Positions 55,022 through 63,879 of a stretch of 64,000 nucleotides of DNA are shown here, one piece after another. Source of the stretch: Rahnella aceris. GTDB taxonomy: Bacteria; Pseudomonadota; Gammaproteobacteria; Enterobacterales; Enterobacteriaceae. The DNA lies in the NCBI RefSeq assembly GCF_011684115.1, contig NZ_JAADJV010000004.1, positions 248,001 to 312,000 on the forward strand. Direction: 5' to 3'. The position numbers were made by a program, and so were the translations under genes. Position 1 is the stretch's first letter. The number at the start of each line of letters is the position of its first letter. The notes below the pieces were generated by a model. The model had not been told where the DNA came from. It was given only the letters and a program-made list of their open reading frames with translations, and searched no databases.

Positions 55022-56461
55022 TTGAATAACGCATCTGCGCAGAATAAAGAAACCGTCTGGAGCCTGGTCGACGCCAAAAAAGCCCTGTTCACCGCCCTGA
55101 GCGATCGCGTCTGGGGCATGCCGGAAATTTGCTATACCGAATACCGTTCCGTTGCCGAACACACGGCGATGCTGAAAGAACAGGGTTTTCGCGTCACTGA
55201 AAATGTCGCCGACATTCCGACGGCCGTGATGGGCGAAGCCGGTGAAGGCGGCCCGATCATCGCCATTCTGGGCGAATACGATGCGCTGCCGGGGCTGAGC
55301 CAGGTAGCAGGAATTGCCCGCCCTGAACCTTTACCGGGCAACGGTCAGGGGCATGGCTGCGGGCACAATCTGCTGGGTTCTGCCGCCATGCTGGCAGCTA
55401 CGGCGCTGAAAGACTGGCTGGCACAAACCGGCACGCCGGGGCGCGTGCGCTATTACGGCTGTCCGGCGGAAGAAGGGGGCGCCGCCAAATCCTTTATGGC
55501 GCGCGCCGGGGCGTTTGACGGCGTGGACGTCGCCATCACCTGGCACCCGAATGCCTTTACTGAAGTTGCCCGCGCCGAATCGCTGGCCAATACCCGCATG
55601 GATTTCGTCTTCCATGGCCGCTCCTCGCACGCCGCCGCCTCGCCGCATCTTGGACGCAGTGCGCTGGACGCCGTTGAACTGATGAACGTCGGCGTTAACT
55701 ACCTGCGCGAACACGTACCGCAGGATTCCCGCATTCACTATGCGATGCTCGATTCCGGCGGCATCGCGCCGAACGTGGTGCAGGCGCGTGCCGCCGTGCG
55801 TTATGCCATCCGTTCACGCGACGTACATGCCATGTTTGAACTCAACGAGCGCGTGAAAAAAGTCGCACAGGGCGCGGCGCTGATGACCGAAACCACCGTC
55901 GATATCAGCATCATGAGCGCCGTGGCCAACCTGCTGGGCAACCGCCCGCTGGAAGAAGCCATGCAGCGTAACTTCGAACTGCTCGGCCCGCTGGAATTCG
56001 ACGCGGCTGACAAGGCCTTTGCCGCTGAGATTCAGGCCACGCTCAGCCCGCAGGATTTGCAAAGCGCCTACCGCCGCATCGGCCTCAAAAAACCGCAGGA
56101 CGCCTCACCGTTATGTGAATTCATTGTCCCGCTGGAAACCTCCGGCGAACTGATGCTGGGTTCAACGGACGTCGGTGATATCAGCTGGAAAATGCCGACC
56201 GTGCAGGCGCATGTCCCGACTTACGCCATAGGGACACCGGGTCACTCGTGGCAGCTCACTGCGCAGGGGAAAATGCCTGCCGCGCATAAAGGGCTGGCTT
56301 ACGTCGCCAAAATCATGGCCGCCACCGCCATCGACACCCTGACCGACAGCGCACTGATGGCAGCCGCCAAACAGGCGCATCAGGAACTGACCGCTGAAAC
56401 CCCTTATGTGTGCCCGATCCCGCCGGAAGTGAAACCACCGGTTCAGCCACGTCCTGAATAA
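55022..56461 (+). CDS. M20-family amidohydrolase, AbgB-like
   Basis: This 479-residue protein starts at TTG with AAGGAGTCTCCG just upstream, ideal spacing. E. coli AbgB (481 residues), a subunit of p-aminobenzoyl-glutamate hydrolase, is the nearest family I recognise: GEYDALPGLSQVAG, NGQGHGCGHNLLGSAA (metal ligands), CPAEEGGAAKSFM (catalytic Glu pair), TWHPNAF, and the STDVGDISWKMP / GTPGHSWQ ends. It is a cytoplasmic metallo-amidase likely to cleave an N-acyl amino acid or dipeptide-like substrate imported by the adjacent ABC system. There is no abgA partner in the window, so the substrate may differ from AbgAB. Confidence 0.85.
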   Translation: MNNASAQNKETVWSLVDAKKALFTALSDRVWGMPEICYTEYRSVAEHTAMLKEQGFRVTENVADIPTAVMGEAGEGGPIIAILGEYDALPGLSQVAGIARPEPLPGNGQGHGCGHNLLGSAAMLAATALKDWLAQTGTPGRVRYYGCPAEEGGAAKSFMARAGAFDGVDVAITWHPNAFTEVARAESLANTRMDFVFHGRSSHAAASPHLGRSALDAVELMNVGVNYLREHVPQDSRIHYAMLDSGGIAPNVVQARAAVRYAIRSRDVHAMFELNERVKKVAQGAALMTETTVDISIMSAVANLLGNRPLEEAMQRNFELLGPLEFDAADKAFAAEIQATLSPQDLQSAYRRIGLKKPQDASPLCEFIVPLETSGELMLGSTDVGDISWKMPTVQAHVPTYAIGTPGHSWQLTAQGKMPAAHKGLAYVAKIMAATAIDTLTDSALMAAAKQAHQELTAETPYVCPIPPEVKPPVQPRPE

Positions 56462-56501
56462 AAGTTTGAAGCACCCTCTCTGATGACAGGGAGTGGGTCT
56501 G

Positions 56502-56720
56502 CTCCTCCCCCTGCGAAGGGGGAGGCCGGGAGGGGGTTTAGCAGGCAACTCCGGTGATGCCATTAATACCCCACCCCAACCCTCCCCTTCGCAGGGGAGG
56601 GAGCCGATCGAGTCTTTGCTCCTCCCCCTGCGAAGGGGGAGGCCGGGAGGGGGTTTAGCAGGCAACTCCGGCGACGCCATTAATACCCCACCCCAACCCT
56701 CCCCTTCGCAGGGGAGGGAG
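56502..56720. repeat. Two tandem copies of the composite palindromic repeat
   Basis: Copy A (56502-56603) and copy B (56619-56720) are each 102 bases and differ at very few positions (for example GGTGATGCC versus GGCGACGCC in the core). The spacing is 117 bases. Each has a left arm with CTCCTCCCCCTGCGAAGG and an inverted right arm with CCCCTTCGCAGGGGAGG. They lie between the M20 gene and the binding-protein gene. Arms match those at 28523-28650. Confidence 0.88.
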
Positions 56721-56810
56721 TTGACCGAATACGCCTTCTCTTTCTGCGAAAGGGGCTGACAGAGATTCACTATTTTACGCTCGTTTTTTTTAATCAAAGG
56801 AACCCGATTT

Positions 56811-58409
56811 ATGCTCAACACCAGAACAAAAATCCTCGCCACAATGATTGGTCTCACATGGGGAAGTACGGCTGCACAGGCCGCGACGCCTGCGGATTCG
56901 CTGGTGATGGCATGGAATATTGACGCAATCAGCACCTTTGACCCGGCGCAGATTGGCGAAGTGGTCACTAATGAAATCATCAAAAACACCTGCGACACGC
57001 TGGTGGATTTCGATCCGAAAGACGAATCCCGCGTTATTCCGCGCCTGGCAAAAAGCTGGGATATCGCGCCGGATCGCAAACAAATCACCTTCCATCTCAA
57101 TACCGGCATGACATTCCCGTCCGGCAATAAAGCCACAGCGAAAGACGTCGCCTGGTCGTTGCAGCGCGTGGTGCTGCTCGGTTTCGGCAATTCCGCCACC
57201 CTGACTGAATATGGCTTTACCAAAGATAACGTCAAAGAACGCATTACCGCGCCCGACGACGACACGCTGGTGATGAAATTCGACCAGCCGTACCCGACCA
57301 ATCTGGTCTTACAGGCTATCGCCGCCAATAACGTGTCGACCACCCTGGATCAGGCGCTGGTGGAGAAAAATGCCGTTGGCGACGACATGGGCAACAAATA
57401 CCTGACCACGCACACCGCCTGCGTCGGTGCCTATCAGCTGATGCGCTGGAATGCCGGTGAAGGCGTGGTGTTGCAGGCGAATAAAGATTACTGGGGCGAG
57501 AAACCGAAACTGCAACGCATCCTGATCCGCCACGTTGCGGAAACCGGCACGCAGCGCCTGTTGCTGACACAGGGTGATGTGGATATCGCCCGTGACCTGG
57601 CGCCGGACGATTTACGTGATCTGGACAAAGGCGGTCAGGTGAAGGTGGAGAAAGTCCTCAAGCCGCAATTGTTCTTCTGGACCTTTAACAGCGAAGACCC
57701 GATTTTCAAAAACCCGAAAGTGCGCCTCGCGATGCGTTATCTGATTGATTATCAGGGGCTGGCTTCCACCGTGATGCCGTATCTCGGTGTACCGCGCGCC
57801 AGTTTCGCCCAGCTCGGCGCCTTTGGTGCGCTGGATAAAGATGCCGGACAGCCGTTCAAACTGGATCTGGCGAAAGCCAAACAGTTGCTGACCGAAGCCG
57901 GTTATCCCGACGGTTTCTCCGCCAAACTGATCATCGGCACCCTGCCGCACTCGGCGCCTATCGCCCAGAGCACGCAGGAAAATGCCTCGAAAATCGGCGT
58001 AAAACTCTCCATCGAAAGCATGGCCAATGCCCAGTTATTCAGCCGCGTGCGCGGGCGTGAATTCCAGAGCGCCATGATGGCATGGCAGACCTCGGTGCCG
58101 GATGCGCACGGTAACGCCTCGCGTCTGGTCTACAACCCGGACAACAGCAAAGAAGCCAAGAAAACCCAGTATCCGAGCTGGCGTGCTTCGTATTTCGATC
58201 CGGCGATGAATAAAAAAGTCACCGAAGCGCTGCTCGAACCCGATGAGCAAAAACGTATTGCCCTCTATCACACCTTGCAGGAAGAGCAGATGCAGCAAGG
58301 CCCGATGGCGATCATGTTCCAGATGTACAACACCGCCGGGCTGACCAGACAGGTCAAAGACTGGACGTGGAACGGCTTCCGCGTTTATTACGCACTGGCA
58401 TCCAAATAA
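56811..58409 (+). CDS. Periplasmic binding protein of a peptide-type ABC importer
   Basis: The 532-residue family 5 solute-binding protein has a signal peptide ending AAQA (about 24). The mature part starts ATPADSLVMAWNIDAISTFDPAQIGEVVTNEI, and PTNLVLQAIAANNVS and GEGVVLQANKDYWG are the usual SBP_bac_5 blocks. Closest in type to dipeptide/oligopeptide binders, it differs clearly from DppA in the same window. It is the first gene of a tight five-gene set (binding protein, two permeases, two ATPases) followed by a PrpD-family gene. Confidence 0.9.
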   Translation: MLNTRTKILATMIGLTWGSTAAQAATPADSLVMAWNIDAISTFDPAQIGEVVTNEIIKNTCDTLVDFDPKDESRVIPRLAKSWDIAPDRKQITFHLNTGMTFPSGNKATAKDVAWSLQRVVLLGFGNSATLTEYGFTKDNVKERITAPDDDTLVMKFDQPYPTNLVLQAIAANNVSTTLDQALVEKNAVGDDMGNKYLTTHTACVGAYQLMRWNAGEGVVLQANKDYWGEKPKLQRILIRHVAETGTQRLLLTQGDVDIARDLAPDDLRDLDKGGQVKVEKVLKPQLFFWTFNSEDPIFKNPKVRLAMRYLIDYQGLASTVMPYLGVPRASFAQLGAFGALDKDAGQPFKLDLAKAKQLLTEAGYPDGFSAKLIIGTLPHSAPIAQSTQENASKIGVKLSIESMANAQLFSRVRGREFQSAMMAWQTSVPDAHGNASRLVYNPDNSKEAKKTQYPSWRASYFDPAMNKKVTEALLEPDEQKRIALYHTLQEEQMQQGPMAIMFQMYNTAGLTRQVKDWTWNGFRVYYALASK

Positions 58410-58438
58410 GCCTTCCATAAAAAACCAAGGAGCGCCCG

Positions 58439-59524
58439 ATGTCGCACCTCGATCCGACCACAGCAGGCATAGCGCATGCTGAATCTCCCTGGCTGCGGCT
58501 GCGCGAAAGCGCCGCCCGGCTGAGTAAATTGCTGGTTTCCGTGTTCTGCACGTTACTGGGGCTGGCGGCGCTGACCTTTTTTATCGGGCGCTTGCTGCCG
58601 ATTGACCCGGTGGTATCAGTGCTCGGCGATAACGCCAGTCAGGAAGCCTATCAGAAGATGTATCACCTGCTCGGGCTGGACAAACCGCTGTGGGAACAGT
58701 TTCTGATCTACCTGAAAAACGTCGCGATGCTGGATTTCGGTAACGCACTGACCACCGGCAATCCGGTCACCACCGACATTGCCCGCGTGTTTCCGGCCAC
58801 GCTGGAACTGGCGACGCTGGCGGCACTGATCGCCACCTGTCTGGGCATTCCGGCAGGCGTGTTATCGGCGATGTACCGCAATACCTGGTTTGATCACTGC
58901 ATCCGCTTTATCGGCCTGCTCGGCCATTCCGCGCCGAATTTCTGGCTGGGTCTGATGGGGCTGGTATTGTTTTACGCCGGACTCGGCTGGATCGGCGGGC
59001 CGGGCCGTATCGACTTTATGTATGAATTCGACGTGCAGAAAGTCACCGGATTTTATCTCATCGACACCGCGCTGACCGGAAACTGGGAGGCGTTTCGCAA
59101 CGTTTTCAGCCACCTGATTTTACCGGCATCGATTCTTGGCCTCAGCGGGCTGTCGTACATCAGCCGCATGACCCGCAGCTTTATGATTGAACAACTCGGA
59201 CAGGAATATGTGATCACCGCCCGGGTGAAAGGGTTGTCATGGGCACGCAGTGTGTGGATCCACGCCTTTCGTAATGTGGCGGTCCAGGTGGTGACGGTCG
59301 TCGCGCTGTCTTACGCCTTTTTACTCGAAGGCGCGGTGCTGACCGAAACGGTATTCGCCTGGCCGGGTTTTGGCCGCTATCTCACCAACGCCATGCTGGC
59401 GGGCGACATGAACGCCGTGGTGGGTTGCTCGTTACTGATCGGCGTGATTTTTGTGGCGCTGAACCTTATCTGCGACCTGCTTTACCGCATCTTTGATCCG
59501 CGAACCCGTCAGGAGCAATCATGA
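58439..59524 (+). CDS. ABC importer permease, DppB type
   Basis: The 361-residue membrane protein has an N-terminal extension (about 35 residues) before the first helix. PIDPVVSVLGDNASQEAYQ, the conserved LGLDKPLWEQFLIYLKN segment and the EAA loop YVITARVKGLSWARSVWIHAFRN mark a DppB/OppB-like permease. It begins 30 bases after the binding-protein gene with AAGGAG upstream, and overlaps the next permease by ATGA. Confidence 0.92.
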   Translation: MSHLDPTTAGIAHAESPWLRLRESAARLSKLLVSVFCTLLGLAALTFFIGRLLPIDPVVSVLGDNASQEAYQKMYHLLGLDKPLWEQFLIYLKNVAMLDFGNALTTGNPVTTDIARVFPATLELATLAALIATCLGIPAGVLSAMYRNTWFDHCIRFIGLLGHSAPNFWLGLMGLVLFYAGLGWIGGPGRIDFMYEFDVQKVTGFYLIDTALTGNWEAFRNVFSHLILPASILGLSGLSYISRMTRSFMIEQLGQEYVITARVKGLSWARSVWIHAFRNVAVQVVTVVALSYAFLLEGAVLTETVFAWPGFGRYLTNAMLAGDMNAVVGCSLLIGVIFVALNLICDLLYRIFDPRTRQEQS

Positions 59525-60456
59525 CCGACTCCGCTAAACCTCATCTCACTGCGCGCCCGGCGTTTTCCCTGCGGGCATGGCTCGACGCGCCGGTTCCGGC
59601 CACACCGTGGCAGGCGCGTGTGCAGCAAAGCCTGAATCAGTGGCGACGCTTTCGCCGTAATACCTCGGCGCTGTTCGGGCTGATCGTCATCCTGTTTATC
59701 GTCACAGTGGCGATTTTCGCGCCGTGGCTGGCGACACACGATATTTACGCGCAAAACCTGCAACTGCGTCTGGCACCGGTGAGCCGCGAATACTGGCTGG
59801 GGACCGACGAACTCGGGCGCGATATTTACAGCCGCCTGATTTATGGCGCGCGTATCACGCTCTACATCACCGGCCTGACGGCGCTGATTGTCGGTCCCCT
59901 CGGTTTGCTGGTCGGCACGCTGGCGGGCACGGTCGGCGGCTGGACGGACACCATTCTGATGCGCATCGTCGATATCTTTCTGGCGTTCCCGAGTCTGATT
60001 CTGGCGCTGGGTTTTGTCGCCGCACTCGGCCCGGGTATCGAGAATGCGATTATCGCGATTTCACTTTCTGCCTGGCCGCCGATTGCCCGTCTGGCACGCG
60101 CCGAAGCCTTGTCTATCCGCAAAATGGATTACGTCGCCGCCGTGCGTTTGCAGGGTGCATCGCAGATGCGCATCATCCTGCGCCACATCATTCCGATGTG
60201 TCTGCCTTCGGTGGTGGTGCGCCTGACGCTGAATATGGCGGGGATTATCCTGACCGCCTCCGGCCTCGGATTTCTCGGCCTCGGGGCACAGGCACCCAGT
60301 CCGGAATGGGGCGCGATGCTCTCTTCCGGCCGCCAGTTCATGATGACTCACTGGACGATTGCCGCCATTCCCGGCCTGTCGATTCTTTTCACCAGCCTGG
60401 CGTTCAACCTGTTCGGTGACGGCCTGCGCGACGTACTGGATCTGCGCCATGACTGA
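59521..60456 (+). CDS. ABC importer permease, DppC type
   Basis: The 311 residues include a cytoplasmic N-terminal stretch (about 60 residues) and six helices. EYWLGTDELGRDIYSRLIYGARI and the EAA loop YVAAVRLQGASQMRIILRHIIP are DppC/OppC hallmarks. It overlaps the upstream permease by ATGA and the downstream ATPase by 8 bases, so translation is coupled along the operon. Confidence 0.93.
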   Translation: MTDSAKPHLTARPAFSLRAWLDAPVPATPWQARVQQSLNQWRRFRRNTSALFGLIVILFIVTVAIFAPWLATHDIYAQNLQLRLAPVSREYWLGTDELGRDIYSRLIYGARITLYITGLTALIVGPLGLLVGTLAGTVGGWTDTILMRIVDIFLAFPSLILALGFVAALGPGIENAIIAISLSAWPPIARLARAEALSIRKMDYVAAVRLQGASQMRIILRHIIPMCLPSVVVRLTLNMAGIILTASGLGFLGLGAQAPSPEWGAMLSSGRQFMMTHWTIAAIPGLSILFTSLAFNLFGDGLRDVLDLRHD

Positions 60457-61315
60457 AACATTGCTTGATGTGCAAAACCTGAACATTACGTTCAAAGGCC
60501 ACCGGCAGGAAAACCACGCGGTGCGCGGTATCTCCTTCTCAGTTGGCCGTGAAAAAGTGGCGATTGTCGGCGAATCCGGTTCCGGTAAATCGCTCACCGG
60601 CCGTTCACTGCTGAAACTGACGCCGCAGGGTGCCAGCGTCAGCGCCGACCGCATGCAGTTTGGCGATATCGACCTGCTCAGTACCGGCGAGCGCCAGATG
60701 CGCAAAATCCGCGGCAAACGGATTTCCATGATTATGCAGGACCCGAAATTCTCGCTGAATCCGCTGATGCGCGTCGGTCATCAGATTAACGAGGCGTATC
60801 GCATTCACTTTCATGTCAGTGAAAAAGAAGCCCGCGTGAAAGCACTGGCGATGCTGGAAGCGGTGAATATCCGCGATCCGGAACGGGTGTTTGACCTGTA
60901 TCCGCACGAGATTTCCGGCGGCATGGGGCAGCGCATCATGATCGCCATGATGCTGATCCCTGAACCCGATTTGATTATCGCCGACGAACCCACGTCGGCG
61001 CTGGACGTCACGGTGCGTCAGCAGGTGCTGAGCGTACTGGACGCGTTGCTGGCACGGCGCAAAACCGGCCTGCTGTTTATTACTCACGATCTCGGGCTGG
61101 TGTCGAGTTTCTGCGACCGCGCACTGGTGATGTACGCCGGACGTATTCTCGAAGAAATTTCGGCAGATCAGCTGCATAACGCCAGACATCCTTACACCCG
61201 CGCCCTGCTCGCCAGTCAGCCGGATTTACAGCATCCGGTGGACATGCTCGCTATTCCGGCACGCGACCCGGCGTGGCTGACCGGCCCGGTATACCGTTAC
61301 GGAGAAGCCTGCTGA
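60449..61315 (+). CDS. ABC importer ATPase 1, DppD type
   Basis: The 288-residue ATPase is counted from ATG at 60449. Walker A GESGSGKS lies at 41-48, signature ISGGMGQRIMIAMML, Walker B LIIADEPTSALD. It is shorter than DppD and lacks the C-terminal Cys motif, ending DPAWLTGPVYRYGEAC. It pairs with the following ATPase. Its stop overlaps the next ATG by one base (TGATG). Confidence 0.93.
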   Translation: MTETLLDVQNLNITFKGHRQENHAVRGISFSVGREKVAIVGESGSGKSLTGRSLLKLTPQGASVSADRMQFGDIDLLSTGERQMRKIRGKRISMIMQDPKFSLNPLMRVGHQINEAYRIHFHVSEKEARVKALAMLEAVNIRDPERVFDLYPHEISGGMGQRIMIAMMLIPEPDLIIADEPTSALDVTVRQQVLSVLDALLARRKTGLLFITHDLGLVSSFCDRALVMYAGRILEEISADQLHNARHPYTRALLASQPDLQHPVDMLAIPARDPAWLTGPVYRYGEAC

Positions 61316-62097
61316 TGACCACTTTCATGAATCCCACGCCGCCGCTGACCGCTGACCGGATGCTCGAAACCGTCGATCTGAGCATCGCTTTCGGCAAAGG
61401 CACTCACAGCAAAACCGTGGTCGATAGCGTCACAATGCACATCGCCAGAGGCGAAAGTTACGGGCTGATTGGCGAGTCAGGCTGCGGAAAATCGACCATT
61501 CTGCGCACGCTGACCGGCCAGAACACCCGTTACAGCGGCGCGATTTTGTATCAGAACCGCGAACAACATCCGGTGCGCAATAAAGACTATTACCGGCAGG
61601 TACAAATGGTGTTTCAGGATCCGTATGCCTCGCTGCATCCGCGCAAAATGGTCTACCACACGCTGCTGGAACCGCTGGTGATCCACGGCATGGACCGGCG
61701 GGAGGCACGCATCAGCGACGTGCTGAATGCGCTTGGCCTGAGCGATGCCTTTCGTTACCGCTATCCGCATCAGCTTTCGGGCGGTCAGCGCCAGCGTGTG
61801 GCACTGGCACGGGCGCTGATCATTGAACCGCAGGTGCTGCTGCTCGACGAACCTACGTCCGCACTGGATGTGTCAGTGCAGGCGGAAATCCTCAATCTGC
61901 TGAAAAAACTGCGCCGCGAACGCAACCTGACCTATCTGATGGTGACGCACGATCTGGCGGTGGTCGCGCACCTGTGCGACCGCGTCGCCATCATGCATCA
62001 GGGAAAACTGCTGGAAGAACTGACCGCCGCCGAAATCCGCAGCGGCGCGGCCCGCGAGCCGTATACCCAACAATTTCTTGCTGCCAGCCGCCACTGA
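61315..62097 (+). CDS. ABC importer ATPase 2, DppF type
   Basis: The 260 residues are counted from ATG at 61315 (MTTFMNPTPP). Walker A GESGCGKS is at 53-60, signature LSGGQRQRVALARAL, and Walker B VLLLDEPTSALD. As in ATPase 1, the usual C-terminal extension of oligopeptide transporters is missing, so the pair is a short version. The stop is 20 bases before the PrpD-like start. Confidence 0.93.
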   Translation: MTTFMNPTPPLTADRMLETVDLSIAFGKGTHSKTVVDSVTMHIARGESYGLIGESGCGKSTILRTLTGQNTRYSGAILYQNREQHPVRNKDYYRQVQMVFQDPYASLHPRKMVYHTLLEPLVIHGMDRREARISDVLNALGLSDAFRYRYPHQLSGGQRQRVALARALIIEPQVLLLDEPTSALDVSVQAEILNLLKKLRRERNLTYLMVTHDLAVVAHLCDRVAIMHQGKLLEELTAAEIRSGAAREPYTQQFLAASRH

Positions 62098-62116
62098 AGC
62101 CGTTGAAGGAAACATC

Positions 62117-63496
62117 ATGAATGTGATTGAAGCCATTGCCCGCTGGTGTTGCAGCCAGCCTGATTTCAGCACCACCGCGCGCCGCAAAGCCCGGGAAGCG
62201 ATCACCGATACGCTGGCCTGCCTGTACGCCGGACAGGATGATTTCTCCAGTCGTGCCGTGCGTGCCGCCAGCGAAAGCTATTTTACCCCGCAAGCCCGTT
62301 GCCGTTTAGCCGGTGGCGGACGCGCACCTGCGGCCATCGCCGCGATGGTCAACGGCACGGCCGCGCACGCCATCGATTATGACGACAACTTCGCGCCGGG
62401 CATGAGCCATGCGTCTGCGGTGCTGGTACCTGCATTACTGGCAGTCGCTGATGATATCCATGCCAGTGGCGAACAACTGGTGAAAGCCTATCTGATCGGT
62501 TTGCAGGCGCAGGCGTTTGTCGGTTCCGGCGTCGCGCCTTCGCATTACACTGCGGGCTGGCACGGCACCTCGACCGTCGGCTGCATCGGCAGTGCGGCAG
62601 GTGTCGCCTGGCTGATGGGATTAGATCAGGCAGGTATCGCCAGAGCGTTAAGCAATGCCGTCAGTTTTGCCTCCGGCACCAAAGGTCAGTTCGGCACGCC
62701 GATCAAACCGCTGCACGCAGGATGGGCTGCCCGTAATGCAGTTGACGCGGCGAATTTTGCCCGGCAACACATGCAGGGACGCATTGATATTCTGGACGCG
62801 CCGCAGGGCTTTCTGGAAATGTTTGGCGGCCTGACGCCGCCGGGCTGGAATATTCCGGCTATTTTGGGCACCCATTTTCACGTCATAGAAACCACCGGCG
62901 TGATGCCCAAACGTCACCCGTGCTGCGGCTCGACGCACATGATTATCGACGCCCTGGACGACCTGCGTGCGCAGCATGATTTCAGTGATGATGACGTGCT
63001 GACCGTTGATACGCTGGTTGGCATCGCCAATCTGCGCAATCTGGCGTATCCGCTGCCGGTCAATGAAATGCAGGCGCGCTTTTCGATGCAATACTGCGTC
63101 GATACCTGGCTGCGCAACGGCTCGCTGAGCGTCGCTGATTTCACGCCAGCGCGGGTCGCAGAACTCACTGAACCGGCTCGTCTGGCGCGCATATCCCTGC
63201 GCTGCTATACGCCGGAACAGGAAGCAGAAACACCGCCGGGCGATCGCCTGACACATGAAGTAACGCTTACCCTGCGCGATGGCCGCACGTTACAGGCAGC
63301 CCGCAAACTGGCGAAAGGCAGCAACAGCGAGCCGTTCAGTGACGCCGACAGACTGCGAAAACTCACTGATTGTTGCACCACGATGAGCAACGCCAGCGAC
63401 CTTTTTCGTCAGCTCAACCGGCTTGAGGAGCAGGAGGATTTAGGTTTTTTAGCCCCGTTGTTGGGTGAATCTTTGCGGGACGGTGCGCAGGGTTGA
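62117..63496 (+). CDS. MmgE/PrpD-family protein
   Basis: The 459-residue protein is counted from the ATG at 62117 (GAAGGA upstream). ITDTLACLYAG near the start, VNGTAAHAIDYDDNF (helix of the active-site region), AGWHGTSTVGCIGSAAGVAW and KRHPCCGSTHMIIDAL are family hallmarks. PrpD is 2-methylcitrate dehydratase; the wider family includes iminodisuccinate epimerase-like and other lyases/isomerases. The usual prp genes are absent. Its place behind an M20 amidohydrolase and importer suggests it acts on the released product, for example a hydroxy or amino diacid. Confidence 0.85.
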   Translation: MNVIEAIARWCCSQPDFSTTARRKAREAITDTLACLYAGQDDFSSRAVRAASESYFTPQARCRLAGGGRAPAAIAAMVNGTAAHAIDYDDNFAPGMSHASAVLVPALLAVADDIHASGEQLVKAYLIGLQAQAFVGSGVAPSHYTAGWHGTSTVGCIGSAAGVAWLMGLDQAGIARALSNAVSFASGTKGQFGTPIKPLHAGWAARNAVDAANFARQHMQGRIDILDAPQGFLEMFGGLTPPGWNIPAILGTHFHVIETTGVMPKRHPCCGSTHMIIDALDDLRAQHDFSDDDVLTVDTLVGIANLRNLAYPLPVNEMQARFSMQYCVDTWLRNGSLSVADFTPARVAELTEPARLARISLRCYTPEQEAETPPGDRLTHEVTLTLRDGRTLQAARKLAKGSNSEPFSDADRLRKLTDCCTTMSNASDLFRQLNRLEEQEDLGFLAPLLGESLRDGAQG

Positions 63497-63585
63497 TTGC
63501 AGGAAAAACGGCGTGCCGGACATTTTTACGTGATGCCTCGCAGGAATGAAAATCCCGCGAAAATGCCCCTTTCTTACGTATGTGA

Positions 63586-63798
63586 CAACGCCTATTCTCG
63601 CGGCTCGGGGAACTTAAGAAAGGCGATCTCAGTTACCTGAGGGTGCATAAATTTCCGCTGGAAAAGCAGCAGGCTTTGCTGGGTTATTGCTGGCGTGAAG
63701 AAAAAATTGAACTATATCTGCTCAGCCTGGATTCGCATGAGAATTTCTATCAGGATCATAAAAATCACCGCAAAGGCGATGTGAAGATGATGAAGTAA
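63586..63798 (+). pseudogene. 3' remnant of a RelE/ParE-family toxin gene
   Basis: An open frame without a start codon encodes GELKKGDLSYLRVHKFPLEK, QALLGYCWREEKIELYLL, then SLDSHENFYQDHKNH. The ending resembles the conserved C terminus of RelE/ParE-type toxins (…GSHENFYRDLKR). A stop (TGA at 63583) blocks the frame upstream, and no plausible start or N-terminal half is present, so the gene is truncated. It lies directly before a prlF-like antitoxin gene, as if one toxin-antitoxin locus replaced another. Confidence 0.6.
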
Positions 63799-63803
63799 AA
63801 AGC

Positions 63804-63834
63804 AATGCATTTGCATTGGCAATGCAAATGCATT
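63804..63834. promoter_or_regulatory. Perfect 14-bp inverted repeat upstream of prlF-like gene
   Basis: AATGCATTTGCATT / AATGCAAATGCATT with a 3-base centre (GGC) lies 46 bases before the prlF-like ATG. PrlF-type antitoxins are AbrB-fold DNA-binding proteins that repress their own operons, so this is a likely operator. No U-run follows, so a terminator role is less likely. Confidence 0.6.
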
Positions 63835-63879
63835 ACGCTGACAAAATTGCTCAAATAAGCATCATTATGGAGTCTCATT

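Noticed and set aside
56162..57343. A 393-codon minus-strand frame
   Set aside because: It is antisense to the M20 and binding-protein genes and runs through the palindromic repeats; its length comes from GC-rich composition.
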